From: Peribacillus alkalitolerans | GTDB lineage: Bacteria > Bacillota > Bacilli > Bacillales > DSM-1321 | DNA: 64,000 nt | Direction of reading: 5' to 3' | NCBI RefSeq assembly: GCF_010882125.1 | Contig: NZ_JAAGVZ010000011.1 | Coordinates: forward strand, 62,001 to 126,000 | Shown here: positions 25,061 to 32,548 of the stretch, piece by piece | How the letters are laid out: each line of letters begins with the position of its first letter | Numbering within the stretch: position 1 is the stretch's first letter | Translations under genes and position numbers: made by a program | The notes under the pieces: model-generated | Seen by the model: the letters and a program-made list of their open reading frames with translations, nothing else | Database searches by the model: none | What the model was told of the DNA's origin: nothing

Positions 25061-26469
25061 TTCGTTACCACTACTCTTTTACGCGCTTCCTTGGCAAATA
25101 CCTTACCAGGATTCATAATGTTATTCGGATCAAAACTTGACTTAATCGCACGCATGACTGCCATGCCTTCTGCACCGAGCTTCCATTCTAAATAAGGTGC
25201 TTTCATCATTCCCACTCCATGCTCACCAGTAATGGTCCCACCAAGCTTAATAGCCGTTTCAAATATTTCAGCAAAGGCAGCTTCAACTCGTTCCATTTCC
25301 TCATGGTCTCTAACATCGGTTGGGCAAGTTGGATGAAGATTTCCATCTCCAGCATGGCCAAACGTACAAATTTTCACCATGTATTTTTCAGCAATTTGAT
25401 TGATGGCAGTGACCATTTTAGCAATCTCCGACCTAGGGACAGTTGCATCTTCTAAAATAGTAGTTGGCTTAAGTCTAGCCAGGGCAGATAATGCATTTCG
25501 TCTTGCTGTGCGAAGTCCTTCAGCTTCCTGTTCAGAACTCGCAACTTTAACAGAAACAGCATTTTGCTCCTTGCAAATTTCAGCCATCCTTTTCATATCT
25601 CGTTCCACAACCTCTAATGCCCCATCTTGTTCGATAAGTAAGACTGCTTTGACATCTGTAGGTAATCCAATTTGAGCATGAGCTTCGACTACTTCTAAGG
25701 TAGGTTGATCTAAAAATTCAAGCGTGGCTGGAATGATTTTGTTCGCTATGATTTTGGAGACCGTGCGAGCTGCTGCCTCTAAGTCTTGGTAGAGGGCCAG
25801 CATGGTTTTTTTCGATTCAGGCATAGGAATTAGTTTTAATGTGGCCTCTGTGACGATTCCTAAAGTACCTTCTGAACCGACCATTAATCGGGTAAGGTCA
25901 TAGCCTGCTACGTCCTTGGCAAGTTTCCCTCCTGTACGGATGATTTCTCCATTTGGGAGCACTACTTCAAGCGCCAATACATAATCCCTTGTCACTCCGT
26001 ACTTCAATCCTCGAAGTCCTCCGGAGTTTTCGCTGATGTTTCCAGCTATAGTGGATATTTTCATTGAGCTAGGATCTGGTGGGTAGAACAATCCTTTTGC
26101 TTCGACTGAATGAATCATATCCAACGTTATTACCCCTGGCTGTACCGTCACTGTCAAATTTTCTTCATCAATTTCAAGAATTTTATTCATATGCTTGAAA
26201 ACCAGAACAATGCCCCCTTCTGTGGGAGTAGTACCTGCACACAAGTTCGTCCCAGAACCTCTTGGGACGATAGGAACCTTGTGTTCATTGCAAATCTTTA
26301 CTATGCTTGCTACCTCTTGGGTGTTACGTGGAAAAACTACCGCATCGGGCATCGCTTGAAAATTAGGAGTGGCATCATAGGAATGAACCAACCTTTCTAC
26401 CTGTGACGCACTAAAATTATCAAAGCCAACCACTTTTATTAATTGTTCCTTTACATTCAATGTAAGCAT
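25057..26469 (-). CDS. glcD: Glycolate oxidase FAD subunit
   Basis: A 470-residue FAD-linked oxidase. The FAD-binding PCMH domain shows PRGSGTNLCAGTTPTEGGIV and PPDPSSMKISTIAGNISENSGG. The C-terminal cap ends with the GHAGDGNLHP and TGEHGVGMMKAPYL motifs typical of GlcD/D-lactate dehydrogenases. With GlcF it oxidises glycolate (or D-lactate) to glyoxylate (or pyruvate). Start 26469 is chosen for GCGGAGGA 6 bases upstream; the frame to 26484 adds five residues without a site. It follows the cdaR gene on the same strand but a terminator lies between. Confidence 0.92.
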   Translation of the reverse strand: MLTLNVKEQLIKVVGFDNFSASQVERLVHSYDATPNFQAMPDAVVFPRNTQEVASIVKICNEHKVPIVPRGSGTNLCAGTTPTEGGIVLVFKHMNKILEIDEENLTVTVQPGVITLDMIHSVEAKGLFYPPDPSSMKISTIAGNISENSGGLRGLKYGVTRDYVLALEVVLPNGEIIRTGGKLAKDVAGYDLTRLMVGSEGTLGIVTEATLKLIPMPESKKTMLALYQDLEAAARTVSKIIANKIIPATLEFLDQPTLEVVEAHAQIGLPTDVKAVLLIEQDGALEVVERDMKRMAEICKEQNAVSVKVASSEQEAEGLRTARRNALSALARLKPTTILEDATVPRSEIAKMVTAINQIAEKYMVKICTFGHAGDGNLHPTCPTDVRDHEEMERVEAAFAEIFETAIKLGGTITGEHGVGMMKAPYLEWKLGAEGMAVMRAIKSSFDPNNIMNPGKVFAKEARKRVVVTN

Positions 26470-26504
26470 ACGATTCCTCCGCAATTGCTATTTACCATTG
26501 ATTA

Positions 26505-26542
26505 TAAAAAAAAGAGATGAAACTAACTATGTAGTTTCATCT
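26505..26542 (-). terminator. Terminator after cdaR, overlapping a -10-like box
   Basis: On the minus strand AGATGAAACTA pairs perfectly with TAGTTTCATCT around CATAGT, followed by C and seven T. The T run merges directly into TATAATC (26506-26501), which could be the -10 of a glcD promoter. Confidence 0.8.
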
Positions 26543-26559
26543 AAAAATGGAATCTATAA

Positions 26560-27675
26560 TTAATTATTTTTTGTATCTTTATCTAATAATTGAATGGCGA
26601 AATAGAGTGTCGCTAAATCCCTGATTGCTTTGGGGTTCAACTTGCAAATTTCTTCAATTCTTTTTATCCGGTAATGCAGAGTGTTGATATGAATATGGAG
26701 GCTGGAAGCTGTTTTTTTCAGAGATAAGTTATGCTGGAAATAACTTCGCAATGTCTCAATTAATTCTTCTTCATCACGAAGAGGGGAGAGGGTCCGTTCC
26801 AAAAATTCATTCCTCGTGTTGGGACGTATATCGTCTAATACCATCTCCAATGTTAAATCATCATCAAATACCACAGAATGGTTAATCCTTGCGAAGTTTA
26901 AAGCACGTTCCGCTTTTTCGAATGATTGTTTTACTTCTTTTGAATGGACTGTATTACCAATTCCAATCGATATGGAAGCATGCAATTTTTCTTCCAGATA
27001 GATTCTAAATGCATTCATTTTAATTTCAACACGGGTTTTGCTTTTGGTAGCGGATGTCAGCAATAAAACGAAACGATCATTGCCCCACCTTACAATGAGG
27101 TCGTTCTGTTCTTGCTCAACCCATCGGGAAATCTGTTGCCACAAGTGCCTATCCATAATATCCATTTCATCCATTTTGCAAATCACGACTTGTCGATCGA
27201 CCTGTAGATCAATTTGTAGTAGTCTTGCTCTATTCAGAAATGAATCATCCCAATCTTTTTGCTGGATCCAATCGAATACAAACGATTCAATGGCACGATT
27301 CCTTCCTTCATCCTGTACCATGAGATAGCTTTCTTGAATCATAAGTTCTATCATTTTTTTTACTATTTCCCCATACGAAGCCACTTTATCAGGCATTCCT
27401 GTAATACCAAGAACACCTACCACGTCTTGATTTACAACGATGGGTAGGTTAATTCCTGCTTTTACACCACGAAGTTTATTCTCATCTTCTACTGAGATGA
27501 TCCGCTTTTGCTTGTCACGAGAGACAAGATACGCACCTTCATGGAAAGAACCTACTCGTTGAATGTCTGTGCTGGCTATGATCATTCCATCAGTGCCTAC
27601 AATAATCAATTCTTCATCCAATAATTTCCTTACATCATTTATGATTTTATTTGCCAGTGATTGGGGTAAAAACAT
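26560..27675 (-). CDS. CdaR family transcriptional regulator of glcDF
   Basis: A 371-residue sugar-diacid regulator. The N-terminal diacid recognition domain (LANKIINDVRKLLDEELIIVGTDGMIIASTD, about 6-130) should bind a hydroxy or dicarboxylic acid. A middle GGDEF-like/PucR part follows. The C-terminal PucR-type HTH is SLKKTASSLHIHINTLHYRIKRIEEI (about 325-350). It sits directly before glcD-glcF on the same strand, as ysfB does near ysfCD in B. subtilis, so it probably activates them in response to glycolate or a related acid. The ATG at 27675 follows GGAGG by 6 bases, which excludes the longer frame to 27687. Confidence 0.85.
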   Translation of the reverse strand: MFLPQSLANKIINDVRKLLDEELIIVGTDGMIIASTDIQRVGSFHEGAYLVSRDKQKRIISVEDENKLRGVKAGINLPIVVNQDVVGVLGITGMPDKVASYGEIVKKMIELMIQESYLMVQDEGRNRAIESFVFDWIQQKDWDDSFLNRARLLQIDLQVDRQVVICKMDEMDIMDRHLWQQISRWVEQEQNDLIVRWGNDRFVLLLTSATKSKTRVEIKMNAFRIYLEEKLHASISIGIGNTVHSKEVKQSFEKAERALNFARINHSVVFDDDLTLEMVLDDIRPNTRNEFLERTLSPLRDEEELIETLRSYFQHNLSLKKTASSLHIHINTLHYRIKRIEEICKLNPKAIRDLATLYFAIQLLDKDTKNN

Positions 27676-27724
27676 ATAAACCTCCAAAAACCATTTTTTT
27701 TATTATATATCTGACATCATGACA

Positions 27725-27754
27725 TGGACAAACACTAGTGTCATTCATTACAAT
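27725..27754 (+). promoter_or_regulatory. Possible sigma-A promoter of ktrD
   Basis: TGGACA at 27725 and TACAAT at 27749 are 18 bases apart, 37 bases before the ktrD start. Confidence 0.4.
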
Positions 27755-27790
27755 GAAGGAGATGTTTTTCGTTCGGAAAGGAAAAATGCT

Positions 27791-29146
27791 ATGTGGAAAT
27801 TAATAAAGGAAATAATAAATAAATTAACTCCAGCCCAAATGATTGTCATTTATTATTTCCTCGCCGTTACCATATCTACCATCATGCTACGAATTCCGAT
27901 AGCTTTGAAACCAGGCGTAAAATTAGAATGGATCGATGCATTATTTGTGGCAGTCAGTGCGGTTAGTGTGACAGGATTGTCTACAGTGGACGTATCACAA
28001 ACCTTTAGTGTGCCAGGAATATTTATTTTAATGTTCGTTTTACAATTTGGTGGCATTGGCATAATGACTCTTGGTACGTTCCTATGGCTCATTTTCGGAA
28101 AGAAAATAGGCTTTAAGGAAAGACGTTTAATTATGGCAGATCAAAACCAGCCAACATTTTCAGGTTTGGTCGATCTATTAATCCAGTTAATAAAAATTAT
28201 CCTACTTATTGAAATCATAGGAGCATTGGTATTAAGTTTTTACTTCTTACGTTATTTTCCTGATTGGAGGGAGGCTTCCCTTCATGGATTATTCGCTTCA
28301 GTAAGTGCGACTACAAACGGTGGTTTCGATATTACTGGTGCTTCTTTAATTCCTTATGCAGACGATTATTTCATCCAATTCGTTAATATGGTTTTAATTA
28401 TTCTAGGGGCCATAGGTTTTCCGGTTTTAATTGAGCTGAAACGATTCTTATTTGAACGGCCTGCTGACTTTAAGTTCCGATTCTCTTTATTTACTAAATT
28501 AACCTCAATAACTTTTGCTTTCCTAATCATTGGTGGGACGATTCTAATATTCCTTTTGGAAAAGGAGTATTTCCTTTCCGATAAGTCGTGGCATGCAAGT
28601 TTGATCTATTCACTCTTCCAGTCAGTTTCCACTAGGAGTGGTGGTTTAGCCACAATGAATGTATCGGAATTCACAGAGCCTACTTTGCTGTTGTTAAGTG
28701 GATTAATGTTCATAGGTGCTTCCCCAAGCTCAGTAGGAGGGGGGATCCGAACAACCACCTTCGCTATTAACTTATTGTTTCTCTATCATTTCGCTCAAGG
28801 GAACAAAAGCATAAAAATCTTCAAGAGGGAAATTCATGAGGAAGATATAAGAAAATCTTTGGTCGTATCTATGATGGGATTCATCATTTGTTTTTCATCA
28901 ATAATGTTATTAAGTATCACGGAGCGATTTACTTTACTAGAAATCATATTTGAAGTATGTTCGGCATTTGGTACGACAGGGATGTCAATGGGGATTACAT
29001 CGGATCTTACGACCATTGGCAAACTTATAATTATGGGATTAATGTTCATTGGTCGGGTAGGAATCATCTCTTTCCTATTCATGATCGGTGGGAAAGAAAA
29101 GAAAATCAGGTATCATTACCCGAAGGAAAGAATCATCATTGGGTAA
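27791..29146 (+). CDS. ktrD: Potassium uptake protein KtrD/KtrB type
   Basis: A 451-residue Trk/Ktr channel-like subunit, nearly the length of B. subtilis KtrD (449). The four pore loops with their selectivity glycines are visible: AVSVTGLST, SATTNGGFD, STRSGGLAT and AFGTTGMSMG. It moves K+ with Na+ and needs a cytosolic RCK partner such as KtrC, which is not in this window. Start 27791 is supported by AAAGGA upstream; an upstream frame to 27719 lacks a site and overlaps the promoter. Gene order (ktrD before ykrP-kinE-ogt) agrees with the B. subtilis locus. Confidence 0.9.
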   Translation: MWKLIKEIINKLTPAQMIVIYYFLAVTISTIMLRIPIALKPGVKLEWIDALFVAVSAVSVTGLSTVDVSQTFSVPGIFILMFVLQFGGIGIMTLGTFLWLIFGKKIGFKERRLIMADQNQPTFSGLVDLLIQLIKIILLIEIIGALVLSFYFLRYFPDWREASLHGLFASVSATTNGGFDITGASLIPYADDYFIQFVNMVLIILGAIGFPVLIELKRFLFERPADFKFRFSLFTKLTSITFAFLIIGGTILIFLLEKEYFLSDKSWHASLIYSLFQSVSTRSGGLATMNVSEFTEPTLLLLSGLMFIGASPSSVGGGIRTTTFAINLLFLYHFAQGNKSIKIFKREIHEEDIRKSLVVSMMGFIICFSSIMLLSITERFTLLEIIFEVCSAFGTTGMSMGITSDLTTIGKLIIMGLMFIGRVGIISFLFMIGGKEKKIRYHYPKERIIIG

Positions 29147-29204
29147 GGAACCGTTATGCTGGTGCTTATCCATGATGTTGAAGTTATTTTCAGGGTAGCC
29201 AAAT

Positions 29205-29243
29205 AAAAAAAGAAGCCCGATTCAAAAAATGAATCGGGCTTTC
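29205..29243. terminator. Bidirectional terminator between ktrD and nsrR
   Basis: AAGCCCGATTC pairs perfectly with GAATCGGGCTT around AAAAAAT, flanked by an A tract on the left, so it also ends the minus-strand nsrR transcript. Confidence 0.88.
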
Positions 29244-29246
29244 GTA

Positions 29247-29708
29247 TTAGGGTTCAATTATTTCAGGGACAGTTTTAGGATTTTGTAGATATTCCTTTAA
29301 TACGATCCGGTTTGTTACAACATCTTCCAGCGTGTAAGAATCTAAAACCTGTAAAAAGGCTTGTTTTGCTTGGTAAAACACCCCTTTTAAATTACAGACT
29401 GGAGATATAGCACAATGGTTATGATCCTTTGAAAAACATTCAACGATATGAAAGTCTTCTTCAGTTTGTCTAAGGAGTGCCCCTAAATTAATTTCATTTG
29501 GCTCTTTTGCAAGCCGGATTCCACCATTTCTGCCTCGGATTGTCTCTATATACCCCAATTTTCCAAGATTGTAGATAATTTTCATTAAGTGATTCTTTGA
29601 AATATCATATACATGGGCAATATCTTTAATATTATTCAATTTTTCATGATGAATAGATAAATAAATTAGTACTCGTACCGAATAATCACTATAACTTGTT
29701 AATCGCAT
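29247..29708 (-). CDS. nsrR: Nitric oxide-sensing repressor NsrR
   Basis: A 153-residue Rrf2-family regulator. The winged helix is at the N terminus (SDYSVRVLIYLSIHHEKLNNIKDIAHVYDISKNHLMKI). Three cysteines at 91, 99 and 105 (ECFSKDHNHCAISPVC) are spaced like the 4Fe-4S ligands of NsrR; nitrosylation of the cluster releases DNA. It stands divergently next to hmp, its classic target, with a matching dyad in the hmp promoter. GAGGGA precedes the ATG. The combination makes the identification firm compared with other Rrf2 proteins such as CymR or IscR. Confidence 0.92.
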   Translation of the reverse strand: MRLTSYSDYSVRVLIYLSIHHEKLNNIKDIAHVYDISKNHLMKIIYNLGKLGYIETIRGRNGGIRLAKEPNEINLGALLRQTEEDFHIVECFSKDHNHCAISPVCNLKGVFYQAKQAFLQVLDSYTLEDVVTNRIVLKEYLQNPKTVPEIIEP

Positions 29709-29790
29709 AACAATCCCTCGTTCCTAGATTAAGTATATAGTAACATAATCAGGCATTTGTGAAAAATAAGTGAACTCTTGCCTTAAGTCA

Positions 29791-29819
29791 TTGATTAAAA
29801 AAGAGATTAGGCCTATACT
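29791..29819 (+). promoter_or_regulatory. Sigma-A promoter of hmp
   Basis: TTGATT at 29791 and TATACT at 29814 are 17 bases apart, giving a start near 29826. Confidence 0.75.
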
Positions 29820-29823
29820 AAAG

Positions 29824-29840
29824 ATGTATTTAAAATACTA
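29824..29840 (+). promoter_or_regulatory. NsrR operator at hmp start site
   Basis: ATGTATTTAAAATACTA contains the inverted repeat GTATTT-AAATAC, the form of known NsrR boxes. It covers the expected transcription start of hmp, so bound NsrR would block RNA polymerase. Confidence 0.7.
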
Positions 29841-29864
29841 CTTTAAATCGTGAGGCGAAAACTT

Positions 29865-31088
29865 ATGTTAACTCAAAAAACTATTGATATTGTTAAATCA
29901 ACTGCACCTGTATTAGCCGAAAAAGGAACTGAAATTACAACTGTTTTCTATAAAAATATGTTTGCAAGCAATCCAGAATTATTGAATATTTTCAACCATG
30001 CAAACCAGAAACAAGGTAGACAACAAACCGCACTTGCAAACACAGTTTATGCTGCGGCGAAATATATTGATCAGCTTCATGTGTTATTACCAGCCGTTAA
30101 GCAAATTGCTCATAAACACCGTAGTTTAGTCATAAAGCCAGAGCATTATCCAATTGTGGGAGAAAACTTACTAGGGGCCATAAAAGAAGTACTTGGTGAC
30201 GCAGCCACTGATGAAATTATTGGAGCATGGGCGGAAGCTTATGGAGTAATTGCTGATGTTTTCATTAGTGTTGAAGAAGAAATGTACCAAGAAGCAGCTA
30301 ATCAAAATGGCGGATGGAGAGAGTTCAAGGAATTTAAGGTCGTGAAAAAGGAACAAGAAAGCGAAAATATCACTTCCTTCTACTTACAACCAGTAGATGG
30401 TTCAACTGTTCCAGATTTCAAGCCAGGTCAATACATTACAGTAAGAGTGCAAATTCCTGGTGAAACCTATTTAATGAATCGCCAATATAGTTTATCTGCA
30501 GCTCCTGGAGAAGAATATTTCCGAATCTCAGTAAAAAGAGAGCAAATGGAAGGAACACCAGATGGTAAGGTTTCAAATTACTTACATGATGCCATTGAAG
30601 AAGGTAATACATTAGATGTGACTGCACCAGCGGGTGATTTCGTACTTTTAGAAAATGATGCCCCAATCTACTTCTTTGCTGGTGGTGTAGGTATCACACC
30701 ATTCATGAGCATGCTAAATGATCTTAAGAAGAAAAATCCAAACAAAATTGCGACACTTATTCATTCTGTAAGAAATAAAGATCTTCATGCTTTTGAACAA
30801 GAAATTGAAAGCATTGCTGATGGAATGGAAAAGTTAGGCTATACATTCCTGTATGAAATTGCAGAAGGTAACTTAGACAATCCAAATGTACAAGAAGGAA
30901 GAGTAACAAAACAAATGCTACAAGGTATGGCATTAAATCAACAAGCACATTACTATGTATGTGGACCTGTAGGATTTATGAAAGCTGTAATTCTGTCCCT
31001 AAAAGACCTAGGTATTAAAGATGAAAACATTCACTTCGAATTCTTTGGTCCGTCCATGAATCTTGAAGCTGAAACAGTAAAAGCATAA
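29865..31088 (+). CDS. hmp: Flavohemoprotein, nitric oxide dioxygenase
   Basis: A 407-residue two-part enzyme. The globin domain (about 1-138) has proximal His85 in AHKHRSLVIKPEHYPIVG. The reductase part has RQYSLSAAP (FAD), then GGVGITPFMSML and YYVCGPVGFM (NADH). The C terminus EFFGP is diagnostic. It converts NO and O2 to nitrate using NAD(P)H. The start at 29865 follows GAGG by 9 bases. It is controlled by the divergent nsrR through the operator at 29824. It ends in a strong terminator. Confidence 0.96.
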   Translation: MLTQKTIDIVKSTAPVLAEKGTEITTVFYKNMFASNPELLNIFNHANQKQGRQQTALANTVYAAAKYIDQLHVLLPAVKQIAHKHRSLVIKPEHYPIVGENLLGAIKEVLGDAATDEIIGAWAEAYGVIADVFISVEEEMYQEAANQNGGWREFKEFKVVKKEQESENITSFYLQPVDGSTVPDFKPGQYITVRVQIPGETYLMNRQYSLSAAPGEEYFRISVKREQMEGTPDGKVSNYLHDAIEEGNTLDVTAPAGDFVLLENDAPIYFFAGGVGITPFMSMLNDLKKKNPNKIATLIHSVRNKDLHAFEQEIESIADGMEKLGYTFLYEIAEGNLDNPNVQEGRVTKQMLQGMALNQQAHYYVCGPVGFMKAVILSLKDLGIKDENIHFEFFGPSMNLEAETVKA

Positions 31089-31163
31089 GACACACAATGG
31101 ATGCCTCCATTGTACGTAGCACGGTTTTTCGCGGAGATGCATCGTCAATGGCATATTAAATGA

Positions 31164-31199
31164 GAAGACCAAATCACAAAATGATTTGGTCTTTTTAAT
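31164..31199 (+). terminator. Terminator of hmp
   Basis: AAGACCAAATC pairs perfectly with GATTTGGTCTT around ACAAAAT, then TTTAATT. Confidence 0.88.
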
Positions 31200-31352
31200 T
31201 ACGTAGTTGTTCAATTTTAGTATCTGAAATTAAATTGCCCTTTATCAAACAAAAGAAATGTGTGACATTAGTTTGTGCCAAACTACTAGTTGTTGTGAAA
31301 TTATTTCCTAATTTGAAAGAAAGGTTCATTAATTGAAAAAACCTAAACACAC

Positions 31353-31383
31353 CAAAACCGCTAGGATATCTTCCTGCGGTTTT
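31353..31383 (-). terminator. Weak terminator of DUF3905 gene
   Basis: AAAACCGC-AGGA and TCC-GCGGTTTT pair with small mismatches around TATCT, 33 bases past the minus-strand stop. Confidence 0.5.
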
Positions 31384-31415
31384 ATGGAATAAAGATTATA
31401 GACACAATTCAATTA

Positions 31416-31763
31416 TTAATCTACGTTATTACTCGTATCGTGGGTAGGGTGCATAAAAGGAGCAGCTTGTGGTTTACGCTTTTCTTCAAGCAGTTCTCTA
31501 TTTTCATCAGTATTCCATCCAATGTCGTTTGTTGGATGAATCCACTGTTCACCAGCCATAATCTCGGGATCGGTATTAACTGTCCAATTTTCTAATGGGG
31601 AATTTTCTGATGCGTATAAGCTGTCCCCAATGACCACATTATGAATGTTTGTGAAAGGTGCTTCCATTTTGATCCCTGTTCCTTTAAAACTTGGTGCATT
31701 GATTTGATGAGGCAATGTGTCATCTATAAATGGAACTTCCAAATTTTCGTCTTTATCTTTCAT
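31416..31763 (-). CDS. DUF3905 family protein
   Basis: A 115-residue soluble acidic protein. The run LPHQINAPSFKGTGIKM, then VVIGDSLYASENSPLENW, and HPTNDIGWNTDENRELLEEK with a closing PFMHPTHDTS, corresponds as I recall to DUF3905, a family of spore-forming bacilli. No function is known; restriction to spore formers hints at a late sporulation or spore surface role. TAGGAGG lies 8 bases before the ATG, an excellent site. It is monocistronic. Confidence 0.75.
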   Translation of the reverse strand: MKDKDENLEVPFIDDTLPHQINAPSFKGTGIKMEAPFTNIHNVVIGDSLYASENSPLENWTVNTDPEIMAGEQWIHPTNDIGWNTDENRELLEEKRKPQAAPFMHPTHDTSNNVD

Positions 31764-31857
31764 CTGCTATTCCTCCTAATAGTGCTAAGCAAGAATTTCT
31801 CCTTTGGCAAGACCTCGTAGGAACAATTCGCATTTAGATTGTTCCGAGGGCGTTTCC

Positions 31858-31992
31858 GCTTTTCTTGATGTCTAGCTACGAGCGCCATCGGCTCGAGGTC
31901 ATAAGCCAATCCGTCCGGAAGGTAAAAACCAACCTTCCAGCCGGCTAGTCTTATGCTGGTCGCCGATAAGCAGGCGCTCTCCGCATTTCTTT
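31858..31992 (+). repeat. Interspersed repeat family B
   Basis: A non-coding GC-rich block beginning GATGTCTAGCTACGAGCGCC and containing GGTCATAAGCCAATCCGTCC, GGAAGGTAAAAACCAACCTTCC (a perfect hairpin) and CTTATGCTGGTCGCC, ending GCAGGCGCTCTCCGC. Elements with these modules recur in many Bacillaceae genomes. One copy is seen in this window. Confidence 0.75.
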
Positions 31993-32098
31993 TAGCTTTT
32001 GTTATTTTTCAAAAATTATCCTTTCATTCGCATGAATAAAGAAGCCCCTAAATAACTCAACCTAAGAATCCATTCTTCAAAAATTAGGAGGCACTTTC

Positions 32099-32257
32099 AT
32101 GAAAAGAAAAGCCCAATTTAACGCAGCTGAAAAAACGGCAAAAACTCCAAAGAAGAACTTAGCTGAAGCTGAATTTTCAACAGAATATACAGTCGGTGAG
32201 GACCCAATGAAGGGGGCAAACCGTAACTCAAAGCAAGGCAGAAAAGGTAGGGCATAA
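32099..32257 (+). CDS. Small SASP-like protein, 52 residues
   Basis: ATG follows TAGGAGG by 7 bases, an excellent ribosome binding site. The protein is small, very basic and polar (KRKAQF, KTAKTPKKN, a closing KQGRKGRA) with one acidic motif AEAEFSTEYTVGED. That motif resembles the EF-[GS]-TE sequence around germination-protease sites in gamma-type SASPs. It lacks cysteine and tryptophan, like most SASPs. The stop overlaps the next gene as TAATG. I do not recognise a named family; YfhD-type or minor SASP are alternatives. Confidence 0.65.
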   Translation: MKRKAQFNAAEKTAKTPKKNLAEAEFSTEYTVGEDPMKGANRNSKQGRKGRA

Positions 32258-32421
32258 TGGACAACAATCGTGACAATCAACAAGGAAACGAAGTTTTGTC
32301 AAATGTAAGGGAAGAATTCGGAACAGAATTGGTAGGCGGAATGAACGCTGCAAAGATGTATGAATTGTTCCAAATAACAGGGAAGTCCAAAAAAGAGAAG
32401 GAAAATAAGCAAAAACGGTAA
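32257..32421 (+). CDS. Small SASP-like protein, 54 residues
   Basis: This ORF overlaps the preceding stop by one base (TAATG), with AAAGGTAGGG as the ribosome binding site, so the two are translated together. The protein (MDNNRDNQQGNEVLSNV start, KSKKEKENKQKR end) holds REEFGTEL, close to the FGTE part of the gamma-SASP protease site, followed by GGMNAAKMYELF. It is polar and lacks cysteine. Its place between ktrD and the ykrP-like gene recalls the small gene ykzE of B. subtilis, from memory only. Confidence 0.6.
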   Translation: MDNNRDNQQGNEVLSNVREEFGTELVGGMNAAKMYELFQITGKSKKEKENKQKR

Positions 32422-32461
32422 AATAAAATGGCTCTCTTCTTCTCGCTGCAATTACCCACTC

Positions 32462-32498
32462 CATTGTAAAATAGCAACAAAGTTTACGAAAATAGCCT
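32462..32498 (+). repeat. Remnant of the tail of repeat family A
   Basis: The 37 bases starting CATTGTAAAATAGCAACAAA differ at only three positions from 39527-39563, the tail of repeat copy 2. The GC-rich body of the element is missing here. Confidence 0.7.
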
Positions 32499-32500
32499 AT

Positions 32501-32540
32501 AAAAAAGAGGATGCGATTTAATTCTAATCGCATCCTCTAA
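32501..32540 (-). terminator. Terminator of radical SAM gene
   Basis: AGAGGATGCGATT pairs perfectly with AATCGCATCCTCT around TAATTCT. On the minus strand it is followed by TTTTTTA. Confidence 0.88.
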
Positions 32541-32548
32541 ATGTTTGG

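Noticed and set aside
25219-25675. Two plus-strand frames inside glcD
   Set aside because: Antisense to conserved FAD-oxidase motifs, no initiation signals.
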